A DNA stretch of 64,000 bases from positions 310,001 through 374,000 of the forward strand of contig JAEZZA010000031.1 of the NCBI GenBank assembly GCA_023442525.1. Reading direction: 5' to 3'. Position numbers and translations under genes: made by a program. This document shows, piece by piece, positions 53,869-62,583 of this stretch. The stretch comes from Bacteroidota bacterium. Lineage in GTDB: Bacteria; Bacteroidota; Bacteroidia; Bacteroidales; UBA10428. The first letter of the stretch is position 1; each line of letters begins with the position of its first letter. The notes beneath the pieces were generated by a model. That model was not told the origin of the DNA and did no database searches. It saw nothing but the letters and a program-made list of their open reading frames with translations.

Positions 53869-56835
53869 TCACCTGAAAAGTCTTTTGATAAGTCGGGTAA
53901 TATCAAACAGAACCCAGATATAACATACCGATGTCATAAGCCAGATAACAGACAGGTTGAACCACAGGGTCTGTGTTTGTTGCTGCGAAAAAATCTTAAC
54001 TGGACTGAAAAGTGCGGCTCGGCCAAAGTCGGAGCGGGGTGTATCGAATATCATTCCCGTTGAGCGAATCAGTTGATCATCAATTACGCGATACGATTCT
54101 TCCGAATTGTTACGGGTAACGGCTTCTTCCAGTGCCAGGTTATGACAATCCTGCCTGATTCGGGCCAGTTTGGTAGCACCGAGCGAATCGACGAGGTGAC
54201 TGAAATAAGCCATACGATTCAGGTTTACCGTATCGTACTGATCGTGAAAATGGTAACTCAGGTAAGTGAGATAACCGCTTACTTCCTCGGCAATGTCTTG
54301 TTTTTTGCGAATTTCAGGTATCTGATTCAGGTATTCAAAAGGATAAACGTCGGGTATGGTAGCGGCACGTTTGAATTCATTCTGAAGCAAATTGATGTTA
54401 TGCTCAATGGTATCGTCATCTGAGGAATTGAGGCAGTTAAAAAGGGCCTGCTCGAGCCGGGGCACCGCCTGAAATGCGTAAAATGCTGCCTGGTCGAGTT
54501 TCTTATCGTAATCATACATCAATTTTTCAAAGGCGTTCCTGCGGAAATGATCAACAGCAAGGATTTCGAAGCCCCATCGTGATACCATCAGATCGCCGAC
54601 AAGGGGAGTATATTTATGATCGCCCAGGTTCAGTTTTTCATAAGGTATGATACCACCGCCCAGCATCAGTTGTAATGCAATTATAAATGGCAGAATGGCT
54701 TTATAAACCAGGTGCCGCGATGAAAAGTCGGAGGAGATGACAAGTCCGAGTAACACTCCAAAGGCTGCAGAGCTGAATAAAACCATCCAGTAAATCCAGA
54801 ATATCTCGCGGATGCCAAGTATCAGATTGGCCGTGAGAAGATACAACAGCACCTGAACGGCAATTACAGGAAAAAGATAAAAAATCTTCGAATTCAGATA
54901 GCTGAAACGGCTGAATTCAAGGTATTCCTCCTTTTCAAGAATGTTTTTCTCACGTATTATCTCATCCACGCTGGCAATGAGACCGAGGAATATGGCAATA
55001 ACCACACTGATAAACTGGTAAAAAGGAATATTCCCGTTTTCGAGAAATGTGTATTTACCGGAATCAGTGGTACGCAGCAGCAAAGCAACAAGCAGCGCGG
55101 CCAAAGGCCCCGTCAGAAGTGTTTTGATTATTTCACCCGCCCTTGAAAATTTACATTTGAAATTCCGGAGTGAGAAAATAAACAATTGAACCTCGAGGTT
55201 GGGAATTTTAAGTATTCTGGCTGGCAGCCGGGCAATGACAGGTTTTTCAGGTGTAACCAGAGCCTGCTCCCTTATGAGTTTCGCATGCCACTGTTCGGGA
55301 GTAATAGCCCTGTTCCAAACAAGGGAATCTTTATCGGGCAACCTGGAATATACCCAGTCGAGTAACCTGGCCGGGTCGATTGCCTCATTTTCCTTGTAAG
55401 CTAATTTAAGTGTGTTGAATATATAATACGGTGCATTTCTTACCGACCCATTGTAAATTGGGTAACCCCCTTCATCAATAATCCATATTTTGTCGAACAG
55501 CATAAAAGTCTCACTATCTACCTGGCTGATTGAAGTAATAACCAGGTTTCCCGAAAATGAATAATCGTGAAGAACTTTAATAACACGGCAGGCGTCGGAC
55601 ATTCCCAATCCCGACAGGGCATTGTCAACCAGCAGGATCTGAGGTTCCCTCAACAGTTCAAGAGCAATATTAACCAGGCGCCTTTGTCCCGGCTGCAACA
55701 GCTTATTATTGATATCGCCAATAACAGTATGTTTGATATCCAACAGGTCGAGCCGGCTGAGCCACTCATTCACCCGGGCTTCAATTGCTTCCCGGCTGAA
55801 TGAGCTGTAATAAAGTCGTGCCGTGAGGATGAGATTCTCCCAAACAGTGAGTTCTTCAAACAGCAGATCTTCTTCGGGAACAAAGCCTATAACGCCTTTC
55901 AGCAGGTATTTATTCTTCCAGAGATCATAGCCATTGATGGCAATACGTCCGGATGTTGGTTTGATTTGTCCGGCAAGCAATTTCAGCAGCGTGCTCTTAC
56001 CAACACCTTCACGGCCAACAATGCCGATCAGGCTGCTGGTGTTTTCGCATGATGAGAAAGTATGAACTTCTTTAACCCCGCCGGTATTTATGTATTGCAC
56101 ATCTTCCATCGAAAATGTGAGTTCCCTTTTTTCGCCGCCCTGAATGAATTTGCTTTTCAGATCGGAAAAAGTGAGTACGGATATACCGTCGATATTCAGT
56201 TCATTTCCCGGCTTGATCAGTTTAAAATGACATTCAAAGCTTCCCACCTGATCAAAAACATGTCCGGCATTTATGCACCGCACAACATAAGTCCTGATCT
56301 GCTCAACGAACATCACAATCATGTGACTGTTGATCTGATCAAGTTTGATCAATCCCGAAAAGTCGCTGTCGCGGGGTACATTATCCTCAATCCATCTGCC
56401 TTCGAGCATTTCATTATCCATATAATTCTGAGGCGTCAGAAGCAGATATTCCCTGGAATGAGTCGCATACAGATCGTCATGCTCCAGAAACCCTCTGAAT
56501 TTGTCAAGCAGATTTATATCAATACCAATACTCCGGTACAGTTTTTTCAGAATATCCAAAAAACCGTCACTGTGGTGTAACGAAATCAGGCATTCCTGAA
56601 CAAGAAGCAGCAGATATACTTTTTCATAAACATCCAGTACGCGGTTGATCTCAGAGCAAATGTATTTTATGGATGGTATTTCCCCGGCAGATACTTCAAT
56701 TTCACTGTTACCGCGTATCAACCGGGAAAAATAGCGTGGTACATTTAATTCTACAACTGGCTGAACCTCTCCTTTGCATTGCGTTTCAAGATATACTGCT
56801 GTCTGAAGGGCAAGATTGAGAACAGTTTCGTTCAT
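53869..56835 (-). CDS. Large ABC protein: ATPase plus ABC-2-type membrane domain, with eroded ATPase motifs
   Basis: The product (988 aa) has an N-terminal helical domain of unknown type (about 1-250), an ABC ATPase domain (about 265-460), and about six transmembrane helices (about 570-730 and 955-980) around a large extracytoplasmic loop of about 220 residues. The layout is like the ABCG (White) transporters. Walker A (GREGVGKST, 274-282) is intact, but four other elements are altered: the Q-loop Gln is Glu-321 (FVPEED), the Walker B Glu is Asn-405 (LLVDNALSG), the D-loop Asp is Gly, and the H-loop His is Ser-437. The signature is LQPGQRR. ATP binding looks possible, hydrolysis less so. No partner ABC genes are adjacent. 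Confidence 0.82.
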   Translation of the reverse strand: MNETVLNLALQTAVYLETQCKGEVQPVVELNVPRYFSRLIRGNSEIEVSAGEIPSIKYICSEINRVLDVYEKVYLLLLVQECLISLHHSDGFLDILKKLYRSIGIDINLLDKFRGFLEHDDLYATHSREYLLLTPQNYMDNEMLEGRWIEDNVPRDSDFSGLIKLDQINSHMIVMFVEQIRTYVVRCINAGHVFDQVGSFECHFKLIKPGNELNIDGISVLTFSDLKSKFIQGGEKRELTFSMEDVQYINTGGVKEVHTFSSCENTSSLIGIVGREGVGKSTLLKLLAGQIKPTSGRIAINGYDLWKNKYLLKGVIGFVPEEDLLFEELTVWENLILTARLYYSSFSREAIEARVNEWLSRLDLLDIKHTVIGDINNKLLQPGQRRLVNIALELLREPQILLVDNALSGLGMSDACRVIKVLHDYSFSGNLVITSISQVDSETFMLFDKIWIIDEGGYPIYNGSVRNAPYYIFNTLKLAYKENEAIDPARLLDWVYSRLPDKDSLVWNRAITPEQWHAKLIREQALVTPEKPVIARLPARILKIPNLEVQLFIFSLRNFKCKFSRAGEIIKTLLTGPLAALLVALLLRTTDSGKYTFLENGNIPFYQFISVVIAIFLGLIASVDEIIREKNILEKEEYLEFSRFSYLNSKIFYLFPVIAVQVLLYLLTANLILGIREIFWIYWMVLFSSAAFGVLLGLVISSDFSSRHLVYKAILPFIIALQLMLGGGIIPYEKLNLGDHKYTPLVGDLMVSRWGFEILAVDHFRRNAFEKLMYDYDKKLDQAAFYAFQAVPRLEQALFNCLNSSDDDTIEHNINLLQNEFKRAATIPDVYPFEYLNQIPEIRKKQDIAEEVSGYLTYLSYHFHDQYDTVNLNRMAYFSHLVDSLGATKLARIRQDCHNLALEEAVTRNNSEESYRVIDDQLIRSTGMIFDTPRSDFGRAALFSPVKIFSQQQTQTLWFNLSVIWLMTSVCYIWVLFDITRLIKRLFR

Positions 56836-56987
56836 TGACCATACTATTGGAGTAAGTAAAATTAGTCAATTTGATTGTGGTATTAAAAATGTTAAAAAGA
56901 ATATCTGTTAAAAAAACAAAAACCAACAATCTTTGTTATAATTACTGATTGATTGTCTGTTTAATTATAGTTCTTTCATGATTGAGC

Positions 56988-57021
56988 AAAATCATTACCA
57001 ATTGATGATTTTAATCATCAA
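56988..57021. promoter_or_regulatory. Nested inverted repeats with ATGATT/AATCAT motifs upstream of a promoter
   Basis: One repeat is AAAATCAT (56988-56995) with ATGATTTT (57005-57012), spacer 9. Another is TTGATGATT (57002-57010) with AATCATCAA (57013-57021), spacer 2. The AATCAT/ATGATT hexamer occurs five times within about 70 bases here. The outer bases TTGAT...ATCAA recall FNR/CRP half-sites, but the spacing (10) is not the FNR one (4). It ends 7 bases before the -33 element, a position suited to a regulator. Confidence 0.55.
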
Positions 57022-57028
57022 AAAATTC

Positions 57029-57060
57029 TTGACCTGAATGATTAAAACAACGTAAATTTG
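57029..57060 (+). promoter_or_regulatory. Bacteroidota-type promoter of the ORF-less unit
   Basis: TTG -33 element (57029-57031), 21-base spacer and exact TAnnTTTG -7 element (TAAATTTG, 57053-57060). Transcription would start near 57066. Confidence 0.7.
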
Positions 57061-57065
57061 TAGTG

Positions 57066-57182
57066 TAAAAAATATTCATAGTCAGAATAGGTTATTTAAA
57101 TTGAATTAAGATTGGTTTTTGTCAGATAGGGTTTATTAGTTTTGGGTGTTGGATCCCGGTGTAAAAGCCGGGATCTTTTTTT
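57066..57182 (+). ncRNA. Candidate small RNA (or terminated leader), about 115 nt
   Basis: A promoter (57029-57060) is followed by about 85 bases with no ATG and no ORF, then a perfect 8-bp terminator stem (57152-57159 with 57168-57175) and seven T's. The unit is self-contained and lies between a divergent gene and the M1 peptidase start 42 bases further on. It could be a trans-acting small RNA, or an attenuator or riboswitch leader for the peptidase gene. The boundaries are estimates from the motifs. Confidence 0.55.
57152..57182 (+). terminator. Intrinsic terminator of the small-RNA-like unit
   Basis: GATCCCGG and CCGGGATC arms, 8-base loop and seven T's. It is oriented with the M1 peptidase, 42 bases upstream of its start codon, so it does not belong to the divergent ABC gene. 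Confidence 0.85.
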
Positions 57183-57224
57183 ATGCAATTTTGATTACTT
57201 TTACTTTATACATCAACTCTGGAT

Positions 57225-59117
57225 ATGCTCATTTTACGTTTACTGATCCCCCTTCTTTCACTCTTTGCCCCTCTGTCGGCTTATACGGCCGTATCAGTAT
57301 CTGCAATAGCTGCAGATCCAAATGACTATGATGTAACTTTTTACCATCTCGATCTAAATGTAAGTGATTCTTCAACGTTTCTGTCCGGTTCCACCGCCAT
57401 ACATATCCGGTCGAAAATAAACGCGCTTAGCAGTATAGTATTTGATTTTTCAAATCAGCTTGTTACCGACTCTGTGCAGGTTGATGGTATCGAAGCTTCC
57501 TGGTCGCATCAATCGTCACAACTTTTCATTACCCCCGCAAATCCTATAAATAATGGGGCATTAGTCATTGTTAGAATATTTTACCACGGACTCGGGAAAA
57601 ACACGGAGACCGAGGGCATATACAGTCAATTTGTTTCTAACTGGAACAGAAGGGTTACGTGGACTCTTACAGAATCGTTTTCGGCACTTAATTTTTTCCC
57701 CTGTAAACAATCGCTCACCGATAAAGCCGATTCGGTTTATGTATTTCTGAGCACTGATAGTCACCTTAAGGCCGGCTCGAACGGATTACTTACAGCGTCT
57801 GTGCCACTCGAAGGAAACCGGGTACGCTACGAATGGAAATCGAGATATCCGATAGCTTATTATCTGATCTCACTTGCTGTGAGTGATTATATGGACTATA
57901 GTTTTTATGTCAAAGTACCGGGATACAACGATTCGATTCTGGTACAGAATTACATAATTAATGATCCCGATTATCTCGTGCAGAACAAAGAAAACATTGA
58001 CCGAACCGGTGATCTGATCGTTTTATATTCCGAGCTATTCGGGCTGTACCCGTTCAGCGATGAAAAGTATGGTCACTGTTTGGCTCCCTTTTCGGGAGGC
58101 ATGGAACATCAGACCATGACCACCCTCATCAACTTTTCATTTCTTCTGGTAGCTCACGAACTCACTCACCAATGGTTTGGCGATCACGTTACATGCAGTA
58201 CCTGGCAGGATATATGGATCAATGAAGGTTTTGCCTCCTACGGTGAGTACCTGGCATATCAATACCTTGTTTCACAGGAAAATGCTGACAACTGGATTCA
58301 GAGTTGCAATAATATTGTCAAATCCGCATCCGGAGGAAGTGTATACGTTCCCGCTATTTCTGCCGGCGATGAAGGCCGTATATTTAACAGCCGGCTGAGT
58401 TATAAAAAAGGAGCCTCGATAATTCACATGCTAAGGCAGGAAATCGGCAGCGACAGTCAGTTTTTTAATATCATAACATCCTTCCTATCACGCTATGGGA
58501 ATGGTAATGCCTCGGGCGCCGATTTCAGGGATCATGTTGAAGAACAGAGCGGGCGTGATTATAACCAGTTCTTTGAGCAGTGGTATTTTGGTGAGGGATA
58601 TCCCATTCATGCCATACGCTGGGATCACCGTAACGATACATTGTATATCAATTCCCTCCAGACTCCGTCGACGGGAAACCAGTTCTTCAATTTACTGTTC
58701 GAATTCAGAGCTACCGGTGATAATGTCGATACCATTGTTACTTTCCGTCAGGATGCAGAATTCAAACAATGGCAAATATATTTACCGGGAAATGTAAGTA
58801 ACATCGAAGCGGATCCGGGACATTGGTTACTGGCCGACCTTTCTGATATAAGCATGATAAATGAAACAGACATTGAAATTGGTTTTACAGTTATGCCCAA
58901 TCCGGCCCGGAACACAGTGAAAATTGAACCGAATAATGGTCAACCCGCCGGCAGGTATACCATTTACATGGCCGATGCATCGGGAAAAATTATGGTGAAA
59001 CGGGAATCGGTTCAACAATCAGAATCTATCAACGTGAATTCTTATCCTTCGGGATTATATTTTATTATAATAAAACAGGGAAGAAAGTCGTATTATAAAA
59101 AGTTGATCATAAACTAA
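57225..59117 (+). CDS. M1-family aminopeptidase with a type IX secretion sorting domain
   Basis: The product (630 aa) has a signal peptide (1-20), an N-terminal beta domain (30-230), the catalytic domain with HELTHQWFGDH (about 310) and NEGFASYGEY 18 residues after the second His (third zinc ligand), and a GGMEHQ motif in place of the usual GAMEN. The C-terminal 75 residues (MPNPARNTVKIEP ... YPSGLYFIIIKQG ... YKKLIIN) form a type A T9SS sorting domain. The protein should therefore be exported to the cell surface or released, where it removes N-terminal amino acids from peptides. The PorE-like gene starts 6 bases after it. Confidence 0.92.
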   Translation: MLILRLLIPLLSLFAPLSAYTAVSVSAIAADPNDYDVTFYHLDLNVSDSSTFLSGSTAIHIRSKINALSSIVFDFSNQLVTDSVQVDGIEASWSHQSSQLFITPANPINNGALVIVRIFYHGLGKNTETEGIYSQFVSNWNRRVTWTLTESFSALNFFPCKQSLTDKADSVYVFLSTDSHLKAGSNGLLTASVPLEGNRVRYEWKSRYPIAYYLISLAVSDYMDYSFYVKVPGYNDSILVQNYIINDPDYLVQNKENIDRTGDLIVLYSELFGLYPFSDEKYGHCLAPFSGGMEHQTMTTLINFSFLLVAHELTHQWFGDHVTCSTWQDIWINEGFASYGEYLAYQYLVSQENADNWIQSCNNIVKSASGGSVYVPAISAGDEGRIFNSRLSYKKGASIIHMLRQEIGSDSQFFNIITSFLSRYGNGNASGADFRDHVEEQSGRDYNQFFEQWYFGEGYPIHAIRWDHRNDTLYINSLQTPSTGNQFFNLLFEFRATGDNVDTIVTFRQDAEFKQWQIYLPGNVSNIEADPGHWLLADLSDISMINETDIEIGFTVMPNPARNTVKIEPNNGQPAGRYTIYMADASGKIMVKRESVQQSESINVNSYPSGLYFIIIKQGRKSYYKKLIIN

Positions 59118-59123
59118 AGCTAC

Positions 59124-61037
59124 TTGATCCGGACTTTTACATTAATTATCCTGCTGACGGCGACGGTTGCCGGCCATGCCCAGCAACCGGCCGGTAAATC
59201 AAAGAAAGCTATTGACGCCTATAACCAGGGACTGAGAAGTTATACATTGAATAACTATGCCAATGCCGAGCAGTTGTTTTTAACTGCAATTAATGAAGAC
59301 CGGAATTTCATTGAAGCTTACCTGTTACTTGCCGAAGTTTATGAGGACTGGAACAAACCGACGAATGCCATCCAGATTTATAAGAGAGGACTGCCAATAA
59401 ACGAGAAGTTTTATCCATACGGATTTATCCGGCTGGGTAATCTGCAGTATAAAGAAGGCTTGTATGCCGATGCACTCGAAAGTTACAGGCGTTTTACTGC
59501 CCTCGACAGTTCAAATCCGAAGCAAACTGAAAAGGCACTCGATGGAATAGCCAGGTGCGAATTCGCCCTCAACGCGATCAACAATCCTGTAGATTTCAAA
59601 CCTGTCAATCTGGGACGAAATGTAAATTCAGACATGGATGACTACTGGCCGTCGCTCTCGGCTGACGAACAGACACTGGTAATTACACGGTTGGTTCGCA
59701 GTGAGGAATTTATGAAAAACGTACAGGAAGACTTTTTCATAAGTACCTGGAGTGATACCGGCTGGAGTTATATGAAGAATGCAGGCCGGCCACTAAACAC
59801 GGCAGATAATGAAGGAGCGCAGACAATTACAGGCGACGGGAGGTATATGATATTTACAGCCTGCAACAGAACAGACGGAATGGGTCGTTGCGATCTGTAT
59901 GAATCGGTTTATGAAGGCGATCAGTGGTCGATGCCCTGGAATATAGGGCCACCCGTAAACACAAAATACCGCGAAACACAGCCATCGCTCAGTGCGGATG
60001 GCCGTACATTGTATTTTTCGAGTGATCGGCCAGGGGGCAAAGGACTTCACGACATCTGGGTTTCGGTCCGGGATGAAAATGGATCATGGACCCAACCGGT
60101 TAATCTGGGCGATCAGATTAATACACCGGGTGTGGAAATGTCACCTTTCATCCATCAGGATAACCAGTCTATTTATTTCTCGTCCGACGGGCATATAGGC
60201 ATGGGAGGTTACGACCTGTTTATCTCAAGGAGAGACTCGGCAGGAAACTGGAGCAAGGCGGAAAACCTCGGCTATCCGATAAATACCAACCGTGATGAAA
60301 TAGGGCTGATTGTAAATGCCCGTGGTGACAAAGCCTATTATGCATCCGACGTCGATAAATCGTACGGCAAGGATATTTTCGAATTTGACCTTCCGGTTGA
60401 TAAACGTCCGGTTACCGTTACCTATTTGAAAGGTACCGTATTTGATGAACAAACGAGGAATCCGCTGAGGGCACAATTTCAACTGGTTGATCTTGAAACC
60501 GGGCAAACTATATTTGATGCTTTTTCCGACAGCCTCAGCGGCGAGTTCCTGGTAAGCATACCGGTAAACAGGAACTATATGCTGAATGTATCGCGTAAAT
60601 CGTATTTATTCTTTTCGGAGAACTTTTCACTCAAAAATGTTTTTTTTGCCGGTGATCCTTATCTGAAAGACATCCCGTTACAACCAATAGTCGCAGGGAA
60701 TCGCATTATTCTTAAAAATGTTTTTTTTGAAACGGATTCCTATCTGCTGAAAAAAGAATCCAGGATTGAACTCGACAAAGTGGTACGTTTGCTTAAAACA
60801 AATCCCGCGATAAAAATTGAAATTGGCGGGCACACAGATAATACCGGTACTGCCGGATATAATCAGGTATTATCGGAAAACCGGGCCAGGGCAGTTGCCG
60901 AATATCTGATCTCCTCACAGATCGATCCATCCAGAATAAGCTGGAAAGGTTATGGATTTAATGAACCTGTTGCAGGCAATGACACCGAAGAAGGCCGCTC
61001 ACAAAACAGGCGGACAGAGATGAAGGTGGTGGAATGA
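59124..61037 (+). CDS. porE: PorE-like T9SS protein (TPR, beta-propeller, CRD, OmpA-like)
   Basis: The product (637 aa, TTG start at 59124) shows four regions in order: signal peptide (1-19), TPR helices (about 27-130), a PD40/WD40-type beta-propeller (about 165-425, with PSLSADGRTLYFSSDRPGGKG), a carboxypeptidase-regulatory-like beta-sandwich (about 435-515), and an OmpA-like peptidoglycan-binding domain (about 525-635, GGHTDNTGTAGYNQ). This is the known layout of PorE, a T9SS protein that anchors the machine to peptidoglycan. Several OmpA-family paralogues share it, so the specific name is not certain. Its partner here is the T9SS cargo peptidase. Confidence 0.75.
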   Translation: MIRTFTLIILLTATVAGHAQQPAGKSKKAIDAYNQGLRSYTLNNYANAEQLFLTAINEDRNFIEAYLLLAEVYEDWNKPTNAIQIYKRGLPINEKFYPYGFIRLGNLQYKEGLYADALESYRRFTALDSSNPKQTEKALDGIARCEFALNAINNPVDFKPVNLGRNVNSDMDDYWPSLSADEQTLVITRLVRSEEFMKNVQEDFFISTWSDTGWSYMKNAGRPLNTADNEGAQTITGDGRYMIFTACNRTDGMGRCDLYESVYEGDQWSMPWNIGPPVNTKYRETQPSLSADGRTLYFSSDRPGGKGLHDIWVSVRDENGSWTQPVNLGDQINTPGVEMSPFIHQDNQSIYFSSDGHIGMGGYDLFISRRDSAGNWSKAENLGYPINTNRDEIGLIVNARGDKAYYASDVDKSYGKDIFEFDLPVDKRPVTVTYLKGTVFDEQTRNPLRAQFQLVDLETGQTIFDAFSDSLSGEFLVSIPVNRNYMLNVSRKSYLFFSENFSLKNVFFAGDPYLKDIPLQPIVAGNRIILKNVFFETDSYLLKKESRIELDKVVRLLKTNPAIKIEIGGHTDNTGTAGYNQVLSENRARAVAEYLISSQIDPSRISWKGYGFNEPVAGNDTEEGRSQNRRTEMKVVE

Positions 61038-61141
61038 ATTTGCCGGTCAAAGTCCTCCGCTACTTGCAGTCTCCAGACTGCCGGAGAGATCATTTTGATT
61101 TATAGCATTCGCCCCGTCGCCCCTTCACCCCATCTGATTTT

Positions 61142-61190
61142 GAAACCCCTGAAACCCTGGAACCTCTGGAACCTCCGGAACACTGAAACT
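61142..61190. repeat. Degenerate tandem repeat (GAAACCCCTGAAACCCTGGAACC type)
   Basis: TGAAACCCC/TGAAACCC/TGGAACCTC/TGGAACCTCC/GGAACAC: about nine bases per unit. It is the complement of the GGTTCCAGG stutter at 2.5 kb, and TGAAACCCTGAAA also occurs at 41.4 kb. It lies after the PorE-like gene with no gene for about 250 bases. Confidence 0.75.
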
Positions 61191-61290
61191 TTTATCCTGT
61201 CTGGTTTCTTACTCTGATTCAAACAATTCCCCATGCACATTGTTGATTTACTATGATAAGACAAGATTTACAATTAATTATTGCCGTTAT

Positions 61291-62310
61291 ATGAAATTTA
61301 TTATCGTTTTGGCAGGTTTGCTCCTGCCAGCCCTTTCGGTTACAGTATCATCGAATTTTTTTAATGATTATCTGAAAGACAGATATACTGTAAAGATCGT
61401 TTCGGATATGCCTCAGGGCATCAAGAGCCAGATTATCGTGATAAGCAGCAGAAACTTCAGAGCTGATGTGGAATTCGGAATAAAGAGGGGACTGGACCCG
61501 CGATACAGGCTGAGTAATTTTATTGCCGGACTGAGAAATGATACAGCATATATTATTCCTGTTGACCGCTTTGAGAAAATTAAGGATTATCTCTCTCCTG
61601 AAAAAGATATACTTGTGTTAGTCGATGGACATGGAAAGACCTTTGGACATTCGATGGAACGCGGCTTTGAGCTTACCGAACGTTTCACTATCAATATGAT
61701 AGTATTCGACTGGCCTACTGATTATCTGGCACTGAGAAAGACAGTGTACAATTCAGCAGATGCATCGGTGAGCTTTGTGAAAGCCATGAAGAAACTTGAT
61801 GCCCTTAAAAAAGAAGACTTCCCCAATTCCGCGGTATCTGTAATCTTTCACAGTATGGGTAACAGAATTCTGAAAGAAATTGCCTGTTCACCATTGTTAC
61901 AGAAAATGCCCGGTCATCTTTTCAGTAATCTGATCATAAATGCGGCGGCCGTAAAGCAGCACAACCATAAAAAATGGGTTGAAAAACTGGATATTCAAAA
62001 AAGAATCTATATTACCATGAACGAAAAGGATTTTAACCTGAGAGGTGCAGCAATGCTTCGCATGTCGAAACAACTCGGGATGACCAATAAGAACCGATCC
62101 GCAAAAAATGCATATTATGTGAATTTCAGCCAGTTGTCAACAATTGAACATAACCTGTTCCTGGGTCGTTCTTCACTCGAAAAAACAAATCCTGAACTAC
62201 AGCAATTCTATGACCATGCCTTTCATGGCCGTGAGGTGATACTGGACAAGCAGGCCGGAATTCAGATTTTAATTCCTTCAGATAAAAGCTTCCTTTTCTC
62301 CGTAAGATAA
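61291..62310 (+). CDS. Exported alpha/beta hydrolase (DUF900-like)
   Basis: The product (339 aa from the ATG at 61291) starts with a short hydrophobic segment (1-19) that fits a signal peptide, then an alpha/beta hydrolase fold: DILVLVDGHGKTF (first strand and oxyanion loop), IVFDWPTDY, the nucleophile elbow VIFHSMGNRIL (Ser in HSMG) and a late His (STIEHNLFLG). DUF900 proteins are esterase-like with unknown substrates. The upstream frame to 61240 adds 17 residues before this signal and is not preferred. Confidence 0.8.
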   Translation: MKFIIVLAGLLLPALSVTVSSNFFNDYLKDRYTVKIVSDMPQGIKSQIIVISSRNFRADVEFGIKRGLDPRYRLSNFIAGLRNDTAYIIPVDRFEKIKDYLSPEKDILVLVDGHGKTFGHSMERGFELTERFTINMIVFDWPTDYLALRKTVYNSADASVSFVKAMKKLDALKKEDFPNSAVSVIFHSMGNRILKEIACSPLLQKMPGHLFSNLIINAAAVKQHNHKKWVEKLDIQKRIYITMNEKDFNLRGAAMLRMSKQLGMTNKNRSAKNAYYVNFSQLSTIEHNLFLGRSSLEKTNPELQQFYDHAFHGREVILDKQAGIQILIPSDKSFLFSVR

Positions 62311-62346
62311 TCAGTTCGTGAATCACCGTAATTCGACCTTAGTCTC

Positions 62347-62475
62347 TCAAATTTCAGCGATCCGCTTTTCAGATGCGCCCACGAGATTTGTAAATTGATC
62401 CGGTTGAAACTGCGCTTCCCCCTTAACAATTCTAATTGTGAAACTTTGTGACTCATCATTATCTGACCTTTGCAT
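62347..62475 (-). CDS. Possible 42-aa protein in an otherwise empty gap
   Basis: A frame beginning MQRSDNDESQSFTIRIVKGE and ending ASEKRIAEI reads like real protein. The competing 93-aa frame on the same strand (62262-62543) is less convincing because it runs on into the hydrolase gene. The gap 62311-62583 is 273 bases. No motif or Shine-Dalgarno supports it, so it may be a relic. Confidence 0.3.
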   Translation of the reverse strand: MQRSDNDESQSFTIRIVKGEAQFQPDQFTNLVGASEKRIAEI

Positions 62476-62583
62476 GTAATATCATACAAAAAAGTTGCAA
62501 GAATGGTGCCATTTCGAGTTTTATATTCATGACTTTTTTCCATATTTTTATATGATTTTCAACCCATTCGAAAACCTGATATA

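Larger units (their letters stand above)
56836..57224. other. Long intergenic region: palindromes, promoter, small-RNA-like unit and terminator
   Basis: 389 bases between the divergent ABC gene and the M1 peptidase. The left half is A/T-rich. Nested palindromes (56988-57021), a promoter (57029-57060), an ORF-less transcribed segment and a terminator (57152-57182) are described separately. I find no convincing protein-coding frame. Confidence 0.7.

Noticed and set aside
62262..62543. 93-aa frame on the minus strand
   Set aside because: It extends into the end of the hydrolase gene, and a shorter frame in the same gap reads more like protein.
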